From contig CM019691.1 of NCBI GenBank assembly GCA_009760885.1, positions 26,225,314-26,289,313 on the forward strand: a stretch of 64,000 bases of DNA, in the 5' to 3' direction. This stretch comes from Achatina immaculata (lineage: Eukaryota > Mollusca > Gastropoda > Stylommatophora > Achatinidae). A program made the translations under genes and the position numbers. How positions within the stretch are numbered: position 1 is the stretch's first letter; the number at the start of each line of letters is the position of its first letter. The notes under the pieces are model-generated. The model had not been told where the DNA came from and ran no database searches. It saw only the letters and a program-made list of their open reading frames with translations. Shown here one piece after another: positions 1 to 13,700 of this stretch.

Positions 1-199
1 GGATCTGTTTTTCATTTATCTGATTTGAATTGAAGTACAGCTCTATTTTTATACTTGTATCCTAATATACAGCCAAGGGCATAAATGGTGTGCTCCTTGG
101 CATATCTTGCAGGCAGACATTCTTCAATATGTTTCCATAACTCAGATGTATCAGGTGCCCATTTTTACAACTAAGTTGCCTAAAACATTATGGTGGAGT

Positions 200-1395
200 C
201 TCCAGCTGTCCTTTTTGTGAAAAATCGGTTCTATGATTGTAAAACACCTCTCTAATTTTGTGCCAAATGATCAGTTTACTCTAAGAATAATACTTGAAAA
301 ACATACTGAAAAGCAGAAACTTTTAATACTGAACTTCACAGACTTTAAAAAGGCATTTGATAGCATACACAGAGATTCATTGTGGAAAATTTTAAGTCTA
401 TATGGAATACCATCTAAAACTGTCAACATCATTAATGACCTCTACAATGGATATATTTGTGCAGTCAAAACAGAAGAATGAACGAGTGAATGGTTCCAGA
501 TTGAAACAGGCATGAAACAAGGATGTATACCGTCTCCTTTGCTTTTTGGAATTGCAATAGACTTCATAATGAAAAAATGCTGCACAGGTAACACAGGTAT
601 TGACTGAGTACATGGGACCCAACTAGAAGATCTTGATTTTGCTGATGACATAACTCTTATCGGTAACAATGTGAATTCCATGCAAGAAAAAACAGATATC
701 CTGTCTTCACTGGCTAGCAAAATATGACTTGAAATTAACAAGGACAAAACAAAAATAATGAAACTTCCCATTAATCAGAATGGAAAAATACACGTAGAAG
801 GGACAGATGTTGAAGAAATCAATCAATTTGCATACTTTAGCATCTACATAGACCAGGATGGTGACACCAGAAAGGAAGTTAGAATTAGAATTGCAAAAGC
901 AGCATTGATCTTCAAGAATCTTGAGAACATATGGCATTCAAAAGTTATAAGCACAAAAACCAAGTTAAGATTATTCAATTCAAATATAATATTAACCCTC
1001 ATTTATGTATGCAAAAGCTGGAAAACAACTAAAGAAATAGACAAGAAATTAGACTCTTTTGAAAAACAAATGCCTAAGCAAAATACTCGGCATCAAATGG
1101 TGAGACAGATGACTGAACAACAACCAGTTTCCTGGGTGATCAGGAAAAGGAGATGGACATATATTGGTCACATGATGAGAAGAAACAATCAGAGAATCCT
1201 AAGACAAGCTATCCAGTGGAACACAACAGGCTGAAGAAAAAGAGGCAGACCGCATGAAACTCTAAAGAGGATATTGTTAAGAGAGGCCAAATTAATAGGC
1301 ATAAAATCCCATGATAAAGTTGAAAAGCTCGCTGAAGATGAATTACCTTGCGAGCCCTATGTGACATTTAATGGCACAGGAGGGATATAAGATAT
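200..1395 (+). mobile_element. LINE family 1 fragment, reverse transcriptase (copy 1)
   Basis: Frame-broken reverse transcriptase of a non-LTR retrotransposon. Visible blocks: FTDFKKAFDSIHRDSLWKIL (RT domain 3), a catalytic LDFADDITLIG box at about 634-665, then a C-terminal region with RRNNQRILRQAIQWNTTG ending in 3' sequence near AATGGCACAGGAGGGATATAAG. Several stops and frameshifts make it a dead, 5'-truncated copy. The same family recurs at 1757, 40335, 42921 and 57090. Confidence 0.88.
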
Positions 1396-1595
1396 ATAAG
1401 ATCAGTTTACAGATAAAATTCTGTAGTGGATTATTGTTTTATCTTGAATACCATAGTTAGTAAGAAAGGGCCATCATCTTTGCACTCTTGACATGCACAC
1501 AGCACTCTGATCTCTTCTTCATTATCTCCATCAACATACATTGATTGATAATAATGTGTTGATACCATAATTGTAGTAAAATTATTGACTTACAG

Positions 1596-1665
1596 GAAGA
1601 GGAAGGAGAAACTGAAGATGCAGAAGACAATACATTAGATCAAGTTTCCGTCAGTGGGAGCTTAG
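1596..1665 (+). CDS. CFAP43: CFAP43 window exon 1 (acidic linker)
   Basis: Preceded by acceptor CTTACAG and followed by donor GTATTT. Only one of the three frames is open; it encodes the acidic stretch EEEGETEDAEDN followed by TLDQVSVSGSL. It ends in phase 1, and the split glycine codon is completed exactly by the exon at 3193. An acidic segment just before the next conserved coiled-coil block fits CFAP43. Small exon, so support comes mainly from phase and context. Confidence 0.8.
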
Positions 1666-1719
1666 GTATTTCATTTTATGTATCTCAAAAGTGATAAAGT
1701 GATTTTCAAAGTTTATGTG

Positions 1720-1752
<33 letters not shown>

Positions 1753-4700
1753 TATATACTATCAGTTGTGTTAAAAGTATTTTGCAAAGTCATTCAAGAT
1801 ATGGTGAATACTGAAATGAGAGAAGATCAAGCAGGATTTCAAAAAGGGAGAAGCTGTCTCGACCAGATTTTTACTCTAAGAATAATACTTAAAGAACATA
1901 CTGAAAAGCAAAAACCATTAATACTGAACTTCATAGACTTTAAAAAGGCATTTGATAGTATATACAGAGATTAATTGTGGAGAATTTTAAGATTATATGG
2001 AATACCATCTAAAGTTGTCAACATCATTCAGGACCTCTACAACAGATATGTTTGTGCAGTCAGCACAGAATAAGGAATAAGCGAATGGTTCCAGACTGAA
2101 ACAGACATGAAACATGGATGCATACTATCTCCCTTGCTTTTGGAATTGCAGTAGACTTTATCATGAAAAAATGTTACACAGGTAAAACGGACATTGATTG
2201 GGTACATGGGGCCTACTAGAAGATCTTGATGATGCAGATGACATAACTCTTATCAGTAACAATGTGAATTTAATTCCAAAAAAAAAAAAAAATACCCTGT
2301 CTTCACTGGCTACCAAAATAGGACTTGAAATTAACAAGGACAAAACAAAAATAATGAAACTTGTATGTTGAGCTGTGATATATTTTATGTGTTGAGCTAT
2401 ATATAAACCTAATAAATAATCAGTTTGACCAGAATATACATGGAGGATGCACAGAATATAGTAATATATAAAGGACCCTTCTGTATAAGAACTGGTTTAA
2501 AAGAAGGTGATACATTATCTCCATTACTATTCAACCTAGTACTAGAAAAGGTAATCAGAAAAGTTAAAGATGAAAGCAGTACAGAAGAACAAGCTAAAAT
2601 ACTAGGATACACTGATGACATCAACCTAATGGGGGAAACTATGCAAGAAGACATCAATACCTACATACACCTGAGAGATGTGGCACTAAAAGTGAGCTTG
2701 ACCATTAACCAAGATAAGACAGAGTATATGAAGATATCAAGAGACCAAAGACAGAAATATGCAGATTATACAAATGTTGGAGATTATGATCATTAGGAAA
2801 GCAGAAACATACAAATACCTATGCACAACCTTAAACAGAAGCAACATAGTGAGAGAGGAAATTAAAAGCAGAGTATAGATAGGGAATACAACACATGTTA
2901 GAATCTAAAATCCTGTCCCAAAATACCAAAATAACAATCTACAAAACTATAATAAGACCAGCCATCATGTATGGATTAAAAATGTGAAGTACAACAAAGA
3001 AAGATGAACAACAGTTGCAGATCTTTGAGAACAAGATCATTATACGTCATTATATGTATTTAATATTGTATTACATGAGTTATTTATTTTTTATTTTGAA
3101 TTTTCTGGTTATTTTGACATAGTTTGAATGGAAAAAAAGGAAAATAATATTCACAGAAGTCATTAAAATCATAATTTCTGCAAAATGATCAGGTGCCTTA
3201 TATGGAGGAGAAAGCGACCTCTTCTACAGCCAGTTTGATCTCCACTCCAGGGAGCAAAAGATTAATCAAATAGTATTATTAGAGGTCAGTTATGTATGTA
3301 GACATTGCTGTTTCTGGAGTTATGTACAGACTGTATAGAGTGCTGTTAGAGATCAATTTTGTAACAAACAGTGCTTTTAGAGACTACTTATATATGCAAA
3401 TAGTACTATCAGAGATTAGTTACTTACACATTTATTGCTGGTAGAATTTTTTTGTTGTATGGCCAAAACATTCATGTTAAAAGCCAAGTTTTGAAAGCAC
3501 ATATTGCTACTAAAAGTCAGTATTATATCAAACTATATATTAGTGTAAATGTGTGGCAGATTGACCTGACAGTTTTAGAATAAAAAAACCACCAAAAAAC
3601 TCATTTTTTAAAAAAATAGTTAATATAAGTGTGACATAACATAACAGGTCGTTTCATTTTTTAAGATTGTGCCATTGAGATATCCCTCCAATTTCTACAC
3701 ATGTGCTTTAGTCTTGAATATTTCTCATCCTTTTTTAAACAGTTTCTTTGAGGATTTCTGAAACTCACTCTTTCACTTTGTTTCCATTCTTCATTGTTTT
3801 TAGGTTTAATCACATTAACTCTCTCTCTCTGAACCTTAAGTGCCCAGGGCACATGGGGCTTCCGCTAGGGTTTTCCACAAATGCCTGTCCTTCGCCTTTT
3901 TTTCTGCTCTTGCCAAGGTGAGCCCTCTATTGCTCAACATCCTTTCTGTTGTTCTTCTCCATGTCTCTTTTGGTCTACCCTTACTTCTGTTCCCCTGTGG
4001 TGTCCATCTTAGTGCTACTTTTGGTAGTGAGTTGTCAGTCATTCGGAGCACATGTCTCAACCATCGCCAGTGTCTTTCCTCAATAATTGTTGTCAGTGGT
4101 TTCATCTGCCTTTCTGCTAATAAGATGTTATTTCTTATGGTGTTTGGCCAAAATATTTTTCTAATTCTTCGTAAACATTTAGTCTGGAAAGAATTCAACT
4201 TCACATTAACTCTACTGTTACGATATTCTACAGGATAGGGTTACCAGACGTCCCAGTTTTTAAAGAAAAAAATTCACTGTACTTTTGAGACACCTGTTTG
4301 TTCCAATTTTTTGTTTTTCCTTTCAAATTAAAGAATTTTGCATTCGAGTTCTCTCCCCTTACAATTTCAGGTTGGCAGAACTGCTATACACATTGTAAAA
4401 CAGCAAAAATTTAAATTGTTATTCCTGTTTCCAAGGTGGAATTGGTGGAATTCATGGGCTTTGTGTCATTTCATTTTTTTACATTTTTTATTTTTGTTGT
4501 TTTTGCAAGATAGACATTTTCTTTCGGCGACATCATGTCTTCTCTGTGGCTCCATGCCAAAAGAAAGTGAGAATCTGTATGGCAGACCAGTTAATGTGCG
4601 ACATCTTCCTGTTCACCATCTTATCCTTGTAGTTTACTTGTTTTTGAAGACCACAGTGGCTGCAAAGTTTTCACGCTTTGGTGAGAAAAATAAATGTTTT

Positions 4701-7700
4701 ATCATTATCTGTGCCATAGCGCTGAAAACTGAATGCCATCTCTTTGAGATTTATGACTAGTGCAGTAAAGAAAAGTAAGTGTTTTTTCATTACCATTGGT
4801 GTTGAGAGAAACCCATGTTATTTATATATATGCAGAAATTGCATATATATGTCTAAGAGAAATTATTCCTTTGAGGAAAAATATTCACAGGTATGGTCTT
4901 TTGTAAAACTTTGAAGAAATGACCATGAAGCAGAATGTAAAATATGAAAGTGTTATGCTGCCATTGCACATGGTGGAAGAGTGGATATAAAAGATCATGC
5001 AGCAAGAGAAAAGCATAAATCAGACATGTATTCTACAAGTTCTTCTAAAAGAAACTGGACAGTTATTTTGTGCCCAAGTTTTCTGAAAATCAGTACAAGC
5101 GGCAGAATTAACAATGCATTATCACACAGTTAAACATCATGTGTCGTTCATTTCAGTGGACTACACTACCAGTTAAACTCTAAAATTTTTTTATGATTTG
5201 AAAACAGCAAAAAATGTGGCGTTAGGAAGAACTAAAATAACAGCAGTAGTAAAATACATTTTAGCTCCTGAAACTACCAAGCAATTATGTGATGATTTGG
5301 CAAATGCCCACTATTTTGGTATTTGCCATCAAAGCTAGTAACCATGATGCCGAGAAATTTTTCCCATTGATTGTTCAGTACTTTAGTTTTAAAAATGGTG
5401 TGACTATAAAGTGCTCAAACTGGGTTTCTTAAAAAGTGCTCAAACTGGGTTTCCTAAAAACGCAAAACTACTTCTGAAATAAGTAATTACTGCGTTAATG
5501 CATTAGAAGAAAACATATTGATAAATGTAAATGCATTGCGTTCTGTATGATAATGCAGATAGGAATTTTGATGGAGTACAATGAACTGGTGTGAACAATG
5601 TATTCACAAAAGTGAAAAGTAAACTAAATTAAAACCTTCTTGGTGTTGGATGCCATGGGCACATACTTCATGATGTGGTAAAGGCAGCAGTTGATGTTCT
5701 AACTGTAGATGTGGAACCTATAATAATTAAACTGTTCAGTTATTTCTCAATATATACCAAACGCACAGAGCACCTGAAAGAATTTTGTGAGTGTGGATGT
5801 ACATTTAGAATATCACAAATTGCTGTCACATACAAAAAACAAGGTGGTTATATTTGCTTCCTGCAGAGAAAAGAGTATTACAACTTTATGAAGCACTAAA
5901 TCATTTTTCATCTCAGAATAAAAAGCACTAAAGGGCTTGATTGAAAATCCCTTAAGCAAACCCTGTCTTTGGTTTGTCTTTAGTGTTCCTTGATGTAATA
6001 CAAATGTGAAAAAGGTATTTTCCATCATGAATGTGCAATGGACTATGGAACAAAATTGCCTTCATGTCTCAACTGTTGAGTCTATAATTAAATATTCTTT
6101 TAATTATCACATGAGCTGCTCACAATTCTATGATTATGTCAGTCGGTAGCAAGAGCTTATTTCCCAAAGTTTGAAACTGTATAAATATTAAGAGCACGAT
6201 GCAGGATGGCAGGATGATACAGGATCTTGAAGGTAAATATACGACAGTAAAATGCATTCATGTGCTTTGAATGACTGACAACTTACTACCAAAAATAACA
6301 CTGAAATGGACACCACAGGGGAACAGAAGTAAGGGTAGACCAAAAGAGACATGGAGAAGAACAACAGAGAGGATGTTGAGCAATAGAGGGTTCACCTTGG
6401 CAAGAGTGGAAAAAAAGGCAAATTTGTGGAAAACCCTTGTGGAAGCCCCATGTGCCCCGGGCACTTAAGGTCCAGAGAGAGAGAGAAAATAGATTCGTAC
6501 TCAGATAAAGAATGTTCTACATCCTATGAATTAATTTTGAGCTATTTCAAAATGCATGCATTTTGAATATCTTTTCTTTTATCAGTATTTTTATATATCT
6601 TTTGTTTTATGAACTTTTGAATATCTTGGATCATTACTACGTAATAATTGAGATACAATGAGGGAAATTAAAAGGAGGACATCTGTTGCTTCTCAAAAAA
6701 TAAAACTAAGAAAGCTGTGGAGAGGAACAGACAAAACTACAAAAATAAGATTTTTAAGGGCATGCATCTTTCCTATCACAAAATATGCCTGTGAGACCAG
6801 GACACTTAACAAAACAGCTGAGAAACACATCAATGCCTTTGAATGTAAATGCTACAGAAGAGTCCCTCAAATATCATGAACAAAAAAAGAACATTCTACA
6901 AGTACTTAATATTGAAGAAGGTTGGCTAGTAAAGAGGATTAAACAGAGAAATTTAAATATTTTGGACATATTAAACATCATGATAATTTAGAGAAGACAG
7001 TGTTGGAAGGGTACATAATAGGAAAAAAAAAAGAGGAAAACTAAGGTGAAGATGGCTGCAAGATATCGTTGATGGTCTGCAAATGGATGCATCAGCAGCA
7101 GGGCATCTTGCTTACAACCGAGAGGTCTACAGGAGAGGTGTTAGGGAGGCAAAGTTCTGCAAAGGACATGCAAATGACTGACTGACTGATGCAAAGTATA
7201 AAACATTAAACATAGGTATTATACACACATGAAATACTAATAATTTCTGCTCTTCTGAGCACAGTGTTAGTATGGTGAAACTTGTATTCTTTCCCTGTAT
7301 ATGCTATTTGAAAAAAAATTCTTAGGTTTTAGGACATGTCAGCTGTTGTTTAATTACTAATAAACAACAGCTGACATGTTCTAAAATCTAAGAATATGGT
7401 GATACTCAAATAGCTTTCCTTTTTTCAGTCTGAGAAAAATGTCCTGGTTTTTCCTTTACAGAAGCTGGCAACCCTACTACGGGAAGTATATGCTGAAAGT
7501 ATGTTATGTGAAGATTAATTCATCTAAGGCATAGTTCTGGATCCAAGAAATTATGTAGTATTTTTATGTACAGATTCAGCTTGACTGTAACTGTAGCACA
7601 TTAATTGTCTTGAAAGAAATAAGGGCCTATAATTCCCAAAGAATGCTATTTCATACCACAGAGTAACTTTCTCACTTTATAGAGAGCTGTGACAGTAACC

Positions 7701-10700
7701 AGCCTGACGGGACTTTTATATGATATAGTAAATATGTCATCGTCTACATCTGTTAAAAAAGTTGCTACAGACAGATGGCCATTAATCCCATGACCTCAGA
7801 GTATACCCCCAATGGCTGCTGGGAAAATTAGTATAGACACTGTAATGGAGAGGGTTTTTTTTTACAGTTATCCTTTAAATAAAAGAACAGTTCATTTGTG
7901 CTGTTTCATTCTAACACCATCAGGTTCTTCTTATGCTTCATGCTGTACAAAAAGCTGATGGGCAGATATCACATTCAGAAATAAACTATACAGTTAATAT
8001 TTATCAGTTCTGGAAAGCAAGCTACATTCTACAGTATCAGAATATTCTTTTTTTTTTTTTTTTCTTAACTTTGCAGGATTGCACTTATTTATTCTTTATT
8101 CATAATTTCATTACTTCACATTTCAGCTTGTTATGTCCCATGTCTAAATTCATGGTGCTTGGTATTTTTTATTGTTTTAATATGTCATTTGTTCTTCAGG
8201 ATGCCATTCATCGAATAAAGGAAGCCTTTAATAAGGAATTTGATGAAGTGTACAGCAAGAAAGAGCAGGAGATTGCCTTGGTGAAAGAGAAAAACAAGAG
8301 AATTGCTAGAATCATAGCATACCTTGGGCTTGACGAAGAGATATTTGAACCAATCTTGAGTATAGCAGAAAAACCAGAACTTCTTTTGGAAGTGGATGAA
8401 AGTGAGGTAGAGTGTTTTTTATCAATTGAAGTACAATATTCTGTCAGGTGTAATCAACCCATCAGAAGGCTGTTTTCTTTAAGAAGGCACATTTGTGGAG
8501 TTATAATGACATGCAGATGGCTCTCGATATACAAGGGTCATGCAGAAAGCCTTGAGCAAAAGTTTTTTAAAAATCAGAATTTATACATAAATCTGTGTAT
8601 ACATAAGAAATCTCCAGCATGCATAAAGTTTACAGAAAGTATCTATGCAAAACATTAGAAATACATGTGAAGATCAAGTCAGTGCAAGGGAAATTGGATG
8701 CACTTCATACAGGTGAGATGATGACCAAGTTAATGATTTGATTACAGCTGATAGACAAATCTTATGAGACTGGTCAGTATAACAGAAAGAGTAAACTTTA
8801 GAGAATGGTCCAAAAACTGAAAAAGGCAAGGAATATCCATAAATTTAGAATTATTTGTTCAGGTCTGACAAGAATAGACAAGAATTAGGTTTCACAGTAT
8901 CATCTGTGAACAGTTTTGAGAAGGATGCTGTTCACATACAAGAGGCAGTGAAATGAATGACAGTAATAACAAAGAAGCATGAAGGTACTATAAAAGTGGT
9001 GGAAAAACTGTTAAAGCTGTTGTTTAGTACAACATTGTATGCCTGGTATATCTTTTGGCTTAAGTGTTTTTGATATGTTACAGGTGAAGAAAGGTGTGAG
9101 TGGGGGGAGGAATAGATGGGGACAGGACATTTAAATGAAAGAAAAGCTATGGGGCTCCTCCTCAAGCTTAGAGAAGACAGTGGACTTCATCAGTGTGACA
9201 GTGCTGCAGATTTAGCATTATCGGCTTTCCTTGAATGCTGAAGAAGAAGAAGAAGTATATTTAATCTTATGTACATAATAAGTGACTTATAGAAAGAGTT
9301 GTTGAATGTATTAATCATGAAGGTTTTGAACTGCCTGTAATGTTCTTGCCACTGTTTAACTCTTTCCAGACCGCGTTACTTCCAAATCGATCCTTAGTTT
9401 TTGACAACGCGGACGTTGGAGAAGGGCGTGGACATTTTGGAGAACGGGAGTCCCTGTGTAAAAGTTATTGTACCGACTTAATTCCATGATCACCACATGT
9501 GTATCACACATTAAAATAAGTGGAAATGAATGAAGATTCCATAAACGAAGTTATTTGTCATTAAAAAACAAAGAAAAGAAAAAACTGGTATGAAACTATG
9601 GATTGATTTTTTGGCGCTAAAAAATGTTAGGGCTGAGCAATAAAATCTACTTTATACTTACCTTAACTGTGTCATAATCCAATATAGAATACATAGTCAT
9701 TCAAATTTCAACACAGAAAAATCAATATTTATGGATGTTTGTGACATCCAATAAATCTAACAGATCTACAGCTATGAGAAACACACATAGTAAGATAGGT
9801 CTAGTCAGTCTGTGTGACCATTCTACCACTCAATCTCGAAATAAACTTGAATTTTACCCCTTTATCTATATTTCCAATATGGCTTCCTTTCCCCACGCTT
9901 AAAATACTAGTTTAACTTTGTATTCAGAAGAGTTCTAACTGGTTAAATGAAAAATAACATCGTGCTTTCAATGAAAGAAAGTCCGAAGCCTTATAGGGCT
10001 CTTGGTCGGGAACGGCCCTGTGCACAAAGATCCCTATAGGGATCGCTGGTCATCAAAGAGCCATGATAAAAAAAATCAGATGAAGTGAATAACTTCTTAA
10101 TCAGTATAGCTTTTTTGTTAGATCCTTGCAAAACAATCTTATCCTATTCCTTCACATCTGCTGTAAATAATGAGGAAAAGAATCTTTCATACTTTATTTT
10201 GACTTAGAAATTTCTTTGTCATCCTTCTGTTCATTTTTTCTCCCAAGTTTTTCTAACACAGATTGATCAAAATAAAAAAAATCCAAATGTTTCCATATAC
10301 GACGTACACCACTGTCATTGTCTGTTGTATAACATCTACAAAGATGGATCAGTACACAGAGGTGTTAAAAGTCAATGGGGATTCACAGCATGCTCTGGAG
10401 GAAAACTGCTTAAGATCATGTGGCCAGAGCATACCACAACATGTGCTCAAACATGCGGATGGAAATTCAGGCCATTACACAAGCTTTGAATTGGCTGATA
10501 CAATAAACTATAATCATCAGACTCTCAAAGTCTGTTAAGAAAGATAGAAGAGGGTGAATGGACATCCTATACAAAATGCAAACTCAAAACATCACATGGA
10601 TAAACTGTCCAGGGCACTCTGACATTGTTGGCAATCCAAAGGTGATCAACTTGCAGCAAGGGCTAACTCACTACGAAACATCAGTTTGGACAAACAAGAC

Positions 10701-13700
10701 ATTTATCAATCTTTTAAGCAGTAAACTGAAGAATCTGTGCAAGAAACCTTCCTCAAAAGTACATGCTATATCCGCCTCGGTGAATTACATGTCCTCAGAG
10801 TAAGTGGAAGCATATCCCGATTATGCCCTAGAACATAAGCCATTTACAACCAACATAGCATATATTTTATCAGGACATCCTGATGTCGAATGCAGACCTC
10901 CTATGGACATGTCCCAAATGTAATGAAGCACCTCCCTCAGACCAGCAACAGAGCTAGATTATATCCAGTATGTCTGTTGTATAAATGAGTAAATTTTTAT
11001 ATCAGTTTGATGCAGAATAGTTTTGTCTGTGTGACGAACCTTATTTAAAAAATTGTTCTTTTCCATGATAAAATTTTACATTCCTTGAGGAATGAACTTA
11101 TACTTAATTTAGAAAGTTATAAGTCACCTGAAAATATTTTTTTTCACTGATAGTGATGGTTTAAATTAAATTTTGCTGACATTTAAATAGATGATATTTT
11201 AACATAATGGAAAATCTGCTATAATGGTTTTCACTGAAAGAAGAATCATATGGTTTATAAGAGTTTTTTTTCTCCATTCTGGAGTTGAAATACATCAGAA
11301 ATGTCAGTGTTGTTCCGCATATTATTGCTGAACTTTGAAACTTTCTGTTTTTTAAGCTTAAAAGTGAAAGTATAACTAATTTAGTTCTTTGACTGCTGTT
11401 AACTAAGTTGTTTTTTAAAGGCAGTAATGTAGTGAAAAATAGTTTTATCTTGAAGTCTCAGGATATAAGCTTTGGTGAGCTGCCTGAGAGCTTTGATAAA
11501 ATAACCAGTTGATTTGATTTTGTGAGTAGAAACTGCCACTTTATTAAAAACTTGAAATTTTGACTTAAATTTTAAACATTTCATCTTCCTATGAATGTTG
11601 ATTTTAGATAAAGGCTGAGAGGTACCTAACAGCAGAACAACGGAAACTGCTAGAGGAGGAGAAACGACTGGAAGAGGAGAGAATTGCAAGAGAAAAAGGA
11701 GACAATGCCAGGGAGAGAGCCCTGGAGATGATGATGGGAGGTGTGCTTGAGATCAAGAGAGAGGATGAACTGAAAAAAGTGAGTTTTTTTTTTTCATTTG
11801 ATTCTAAGATTAACAATTTTATGAAAGATTTGCTAGCAGGTAACACACTCAAAAGCATTCCCTCCTTGGCTAGCAACTAGCACATTAAGTAGCATTCTCT
11901 ACTTGGTTAGCAACTAGCACACTGAGTAGCATTCTCTACTTGGTTAGCAACTAGCACACTGAATAGCTTTCTGTATTTGGCTAGCAACTACCACAATGAA
12001 TAACATTCCTTACTTGACTACCAAATAACACACTGAATAAAACTCCCCACTTGATCTTGCTACATAAACTTATACAAAAATCTGGAGAGATCCTTGTAGA
12101 GATGAAGAACCTTATGAGGTTCTTTTTTGAGTGTGGATACTCCGAAAAGAAAACTAATTACAAAATCAGTAAAAAAAAACAAAACAATCCATGTTGTAGA
12201 GCATGTTCTGAGAAGTGAAAGCATTCTGCACAACAGGTAAGTTAGAGAAACCACAGTATTGTGAGACATGGCTTTTCTTGCCAGAGAAACACATGCACAC
12301 ATGCATGCACCTGCACATACACACACACACATGAACACACACACACAGAGAATGGTCTGGAGAAGCCAGATGAAAAAAAAAAAAGAAATTTGTCAAATTA
12401 AAGCAGAATAGATTGACATTTGAAAGGCAGAAATGCCTATTGAAGAATGAGTTAGATTAGCCAGCTGTGTGTTTACCAGAGAGTGTGAGTGTAATTAGCT
12501 TTCTCCTTACTGTTCAAATTAACTATTCCAAGAAATTGGAATCCACTAAGTTGTTACTAAAGTAAACACAAAGTAACAGCACACCACAGGTTCTCAACAA
12601 GAGCACACAATTATAATAGAGTGTATAAAATCGGAAAAAAGTAGGAGCAGCTTTATTACTTAACGATTACAAAGTTGTGACGTTTCAGCGTGAGCCTTAA
12701 TCATACAAAAACATACAGGACGAAGAAATAGAGAGAGGAGATAAAGTATAGATTCACATGAATACTGTTTAAAAAAAAAAATTTTTTTTTAAAGGGGTAC
12801 TTAGCTGTAAATTGCAAGGTGTGGCTTGTCCGGCGGTGTGTGTCAGGAATGGATCTGGTAGGACGTGGAAATTGTCTAAATAGAGACCTGTGACATGTGG
12901 TCGGTGGGTTGTAACTGGGGGTGGTGGATGGGGAACCGGGGAGGGGAGAGAGAGTGACACACTACTGGCCTAGCTAGGAGAAATTGAAACAGGTGATTGG
13001 GGAAGAGGGATTGCAGAGAAGAGGGGTTGCAGAGAAAATAGCGGGGTTGCAGAGTGATGCTTGAGGAAGTTTGAAAAGTAAGAAGGGGTGGATTTAGTGG
13101 AGAGGTACTATAATGATTGAAGAAGATGATGTTACGTGTAACTAAACAGCGAGTTTAACCCATGTTTTTGTTCCGTATATTATTGCTGAACTTTGAAACT
13201 TTCTGTTTTTTAAGCTTAAAAGTAAAAGTATAACTAATTTATTTCTTTGACTGCTGTTAACTAAGTTGCTTTTTAAAGGCAGTAATGTAGTGAAAAATAG
13301 TTTTATCTTGAAGTCTCAGGATATTTAACCACATGGGTTAAACTCGCTGTTTAGTTACACGTAACATCATCTTCTTCAATCATTATAGTACCTCTCCACT
13401 AAATCCACCCCTTCTTACTTTTCAAACTTCCTCAAGCATCACTCTGCAACCCCGCTATTTTCTCTGCAACCCCTCTTCTCTGCAACCCCTCTTCCCCAAT
13501 CACCTGTTTCAATTTCTCCTAGCTAGGCCAGTAGTGTGTCACTCTCTCTCCCCTCCCCGGTTCCCCATCCACCACCCCCAGTTACAACCCACCGACCACA
13601 TGTCACAGGTCTCTATTTAAACAATTTCCACGTCCTACCAGATCCATTCCTGACACACACCGCCGGACAAGCCACACCTTGCAATTTACAGCTAAGTACC

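Larger units (their letters stand above)
4228..7484 (+). mobile_element. Decayed hAT DNA transposon with target-site duplication
   Basis: Ends TAGGGTTACCAG (4236) and CTGGCAACCCTA (7465-7476) form inverted termini flanked by CTACAGGA (4228-4235) and CTACGGGA (7477-7484): an 8-bp duplication with one mismatch, the hAT hallmark. Inside, broken + strand coding shows a BED-finger-like stretch (HEAECKICYAAIAHGGRVDI, about 4923-4983) and a later GVGCHGHILHDVVKAAVDVL / FSIYTKRTEHLKEFCE block (about 5644-5800), as in hAT transposases. Many stops; dead. It carries LINE pieces at 6255-6486 and 6646-7190 and a palindrome at 7303-7413. Confidence 0.8.

Noticed and set aside
4338..4760. 140-codon frame as a host gene
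   Set aside because: It lies inside the hAT transposon and reads as low-complexity Phe/Leu sequence in a non-coding frame.
7933..8658. 241-codon open frame as a stand-alone gene
   Set aside because: Only 8200-8406 is exon; the flanks are intron read-through with a poly-T tract upstream and a mariner end downstream.
12060..12396. Cysteine-rich small proteins on the minus strand
   Set aside because: They are translations of a (CA)n/(TG)n microsatellite.
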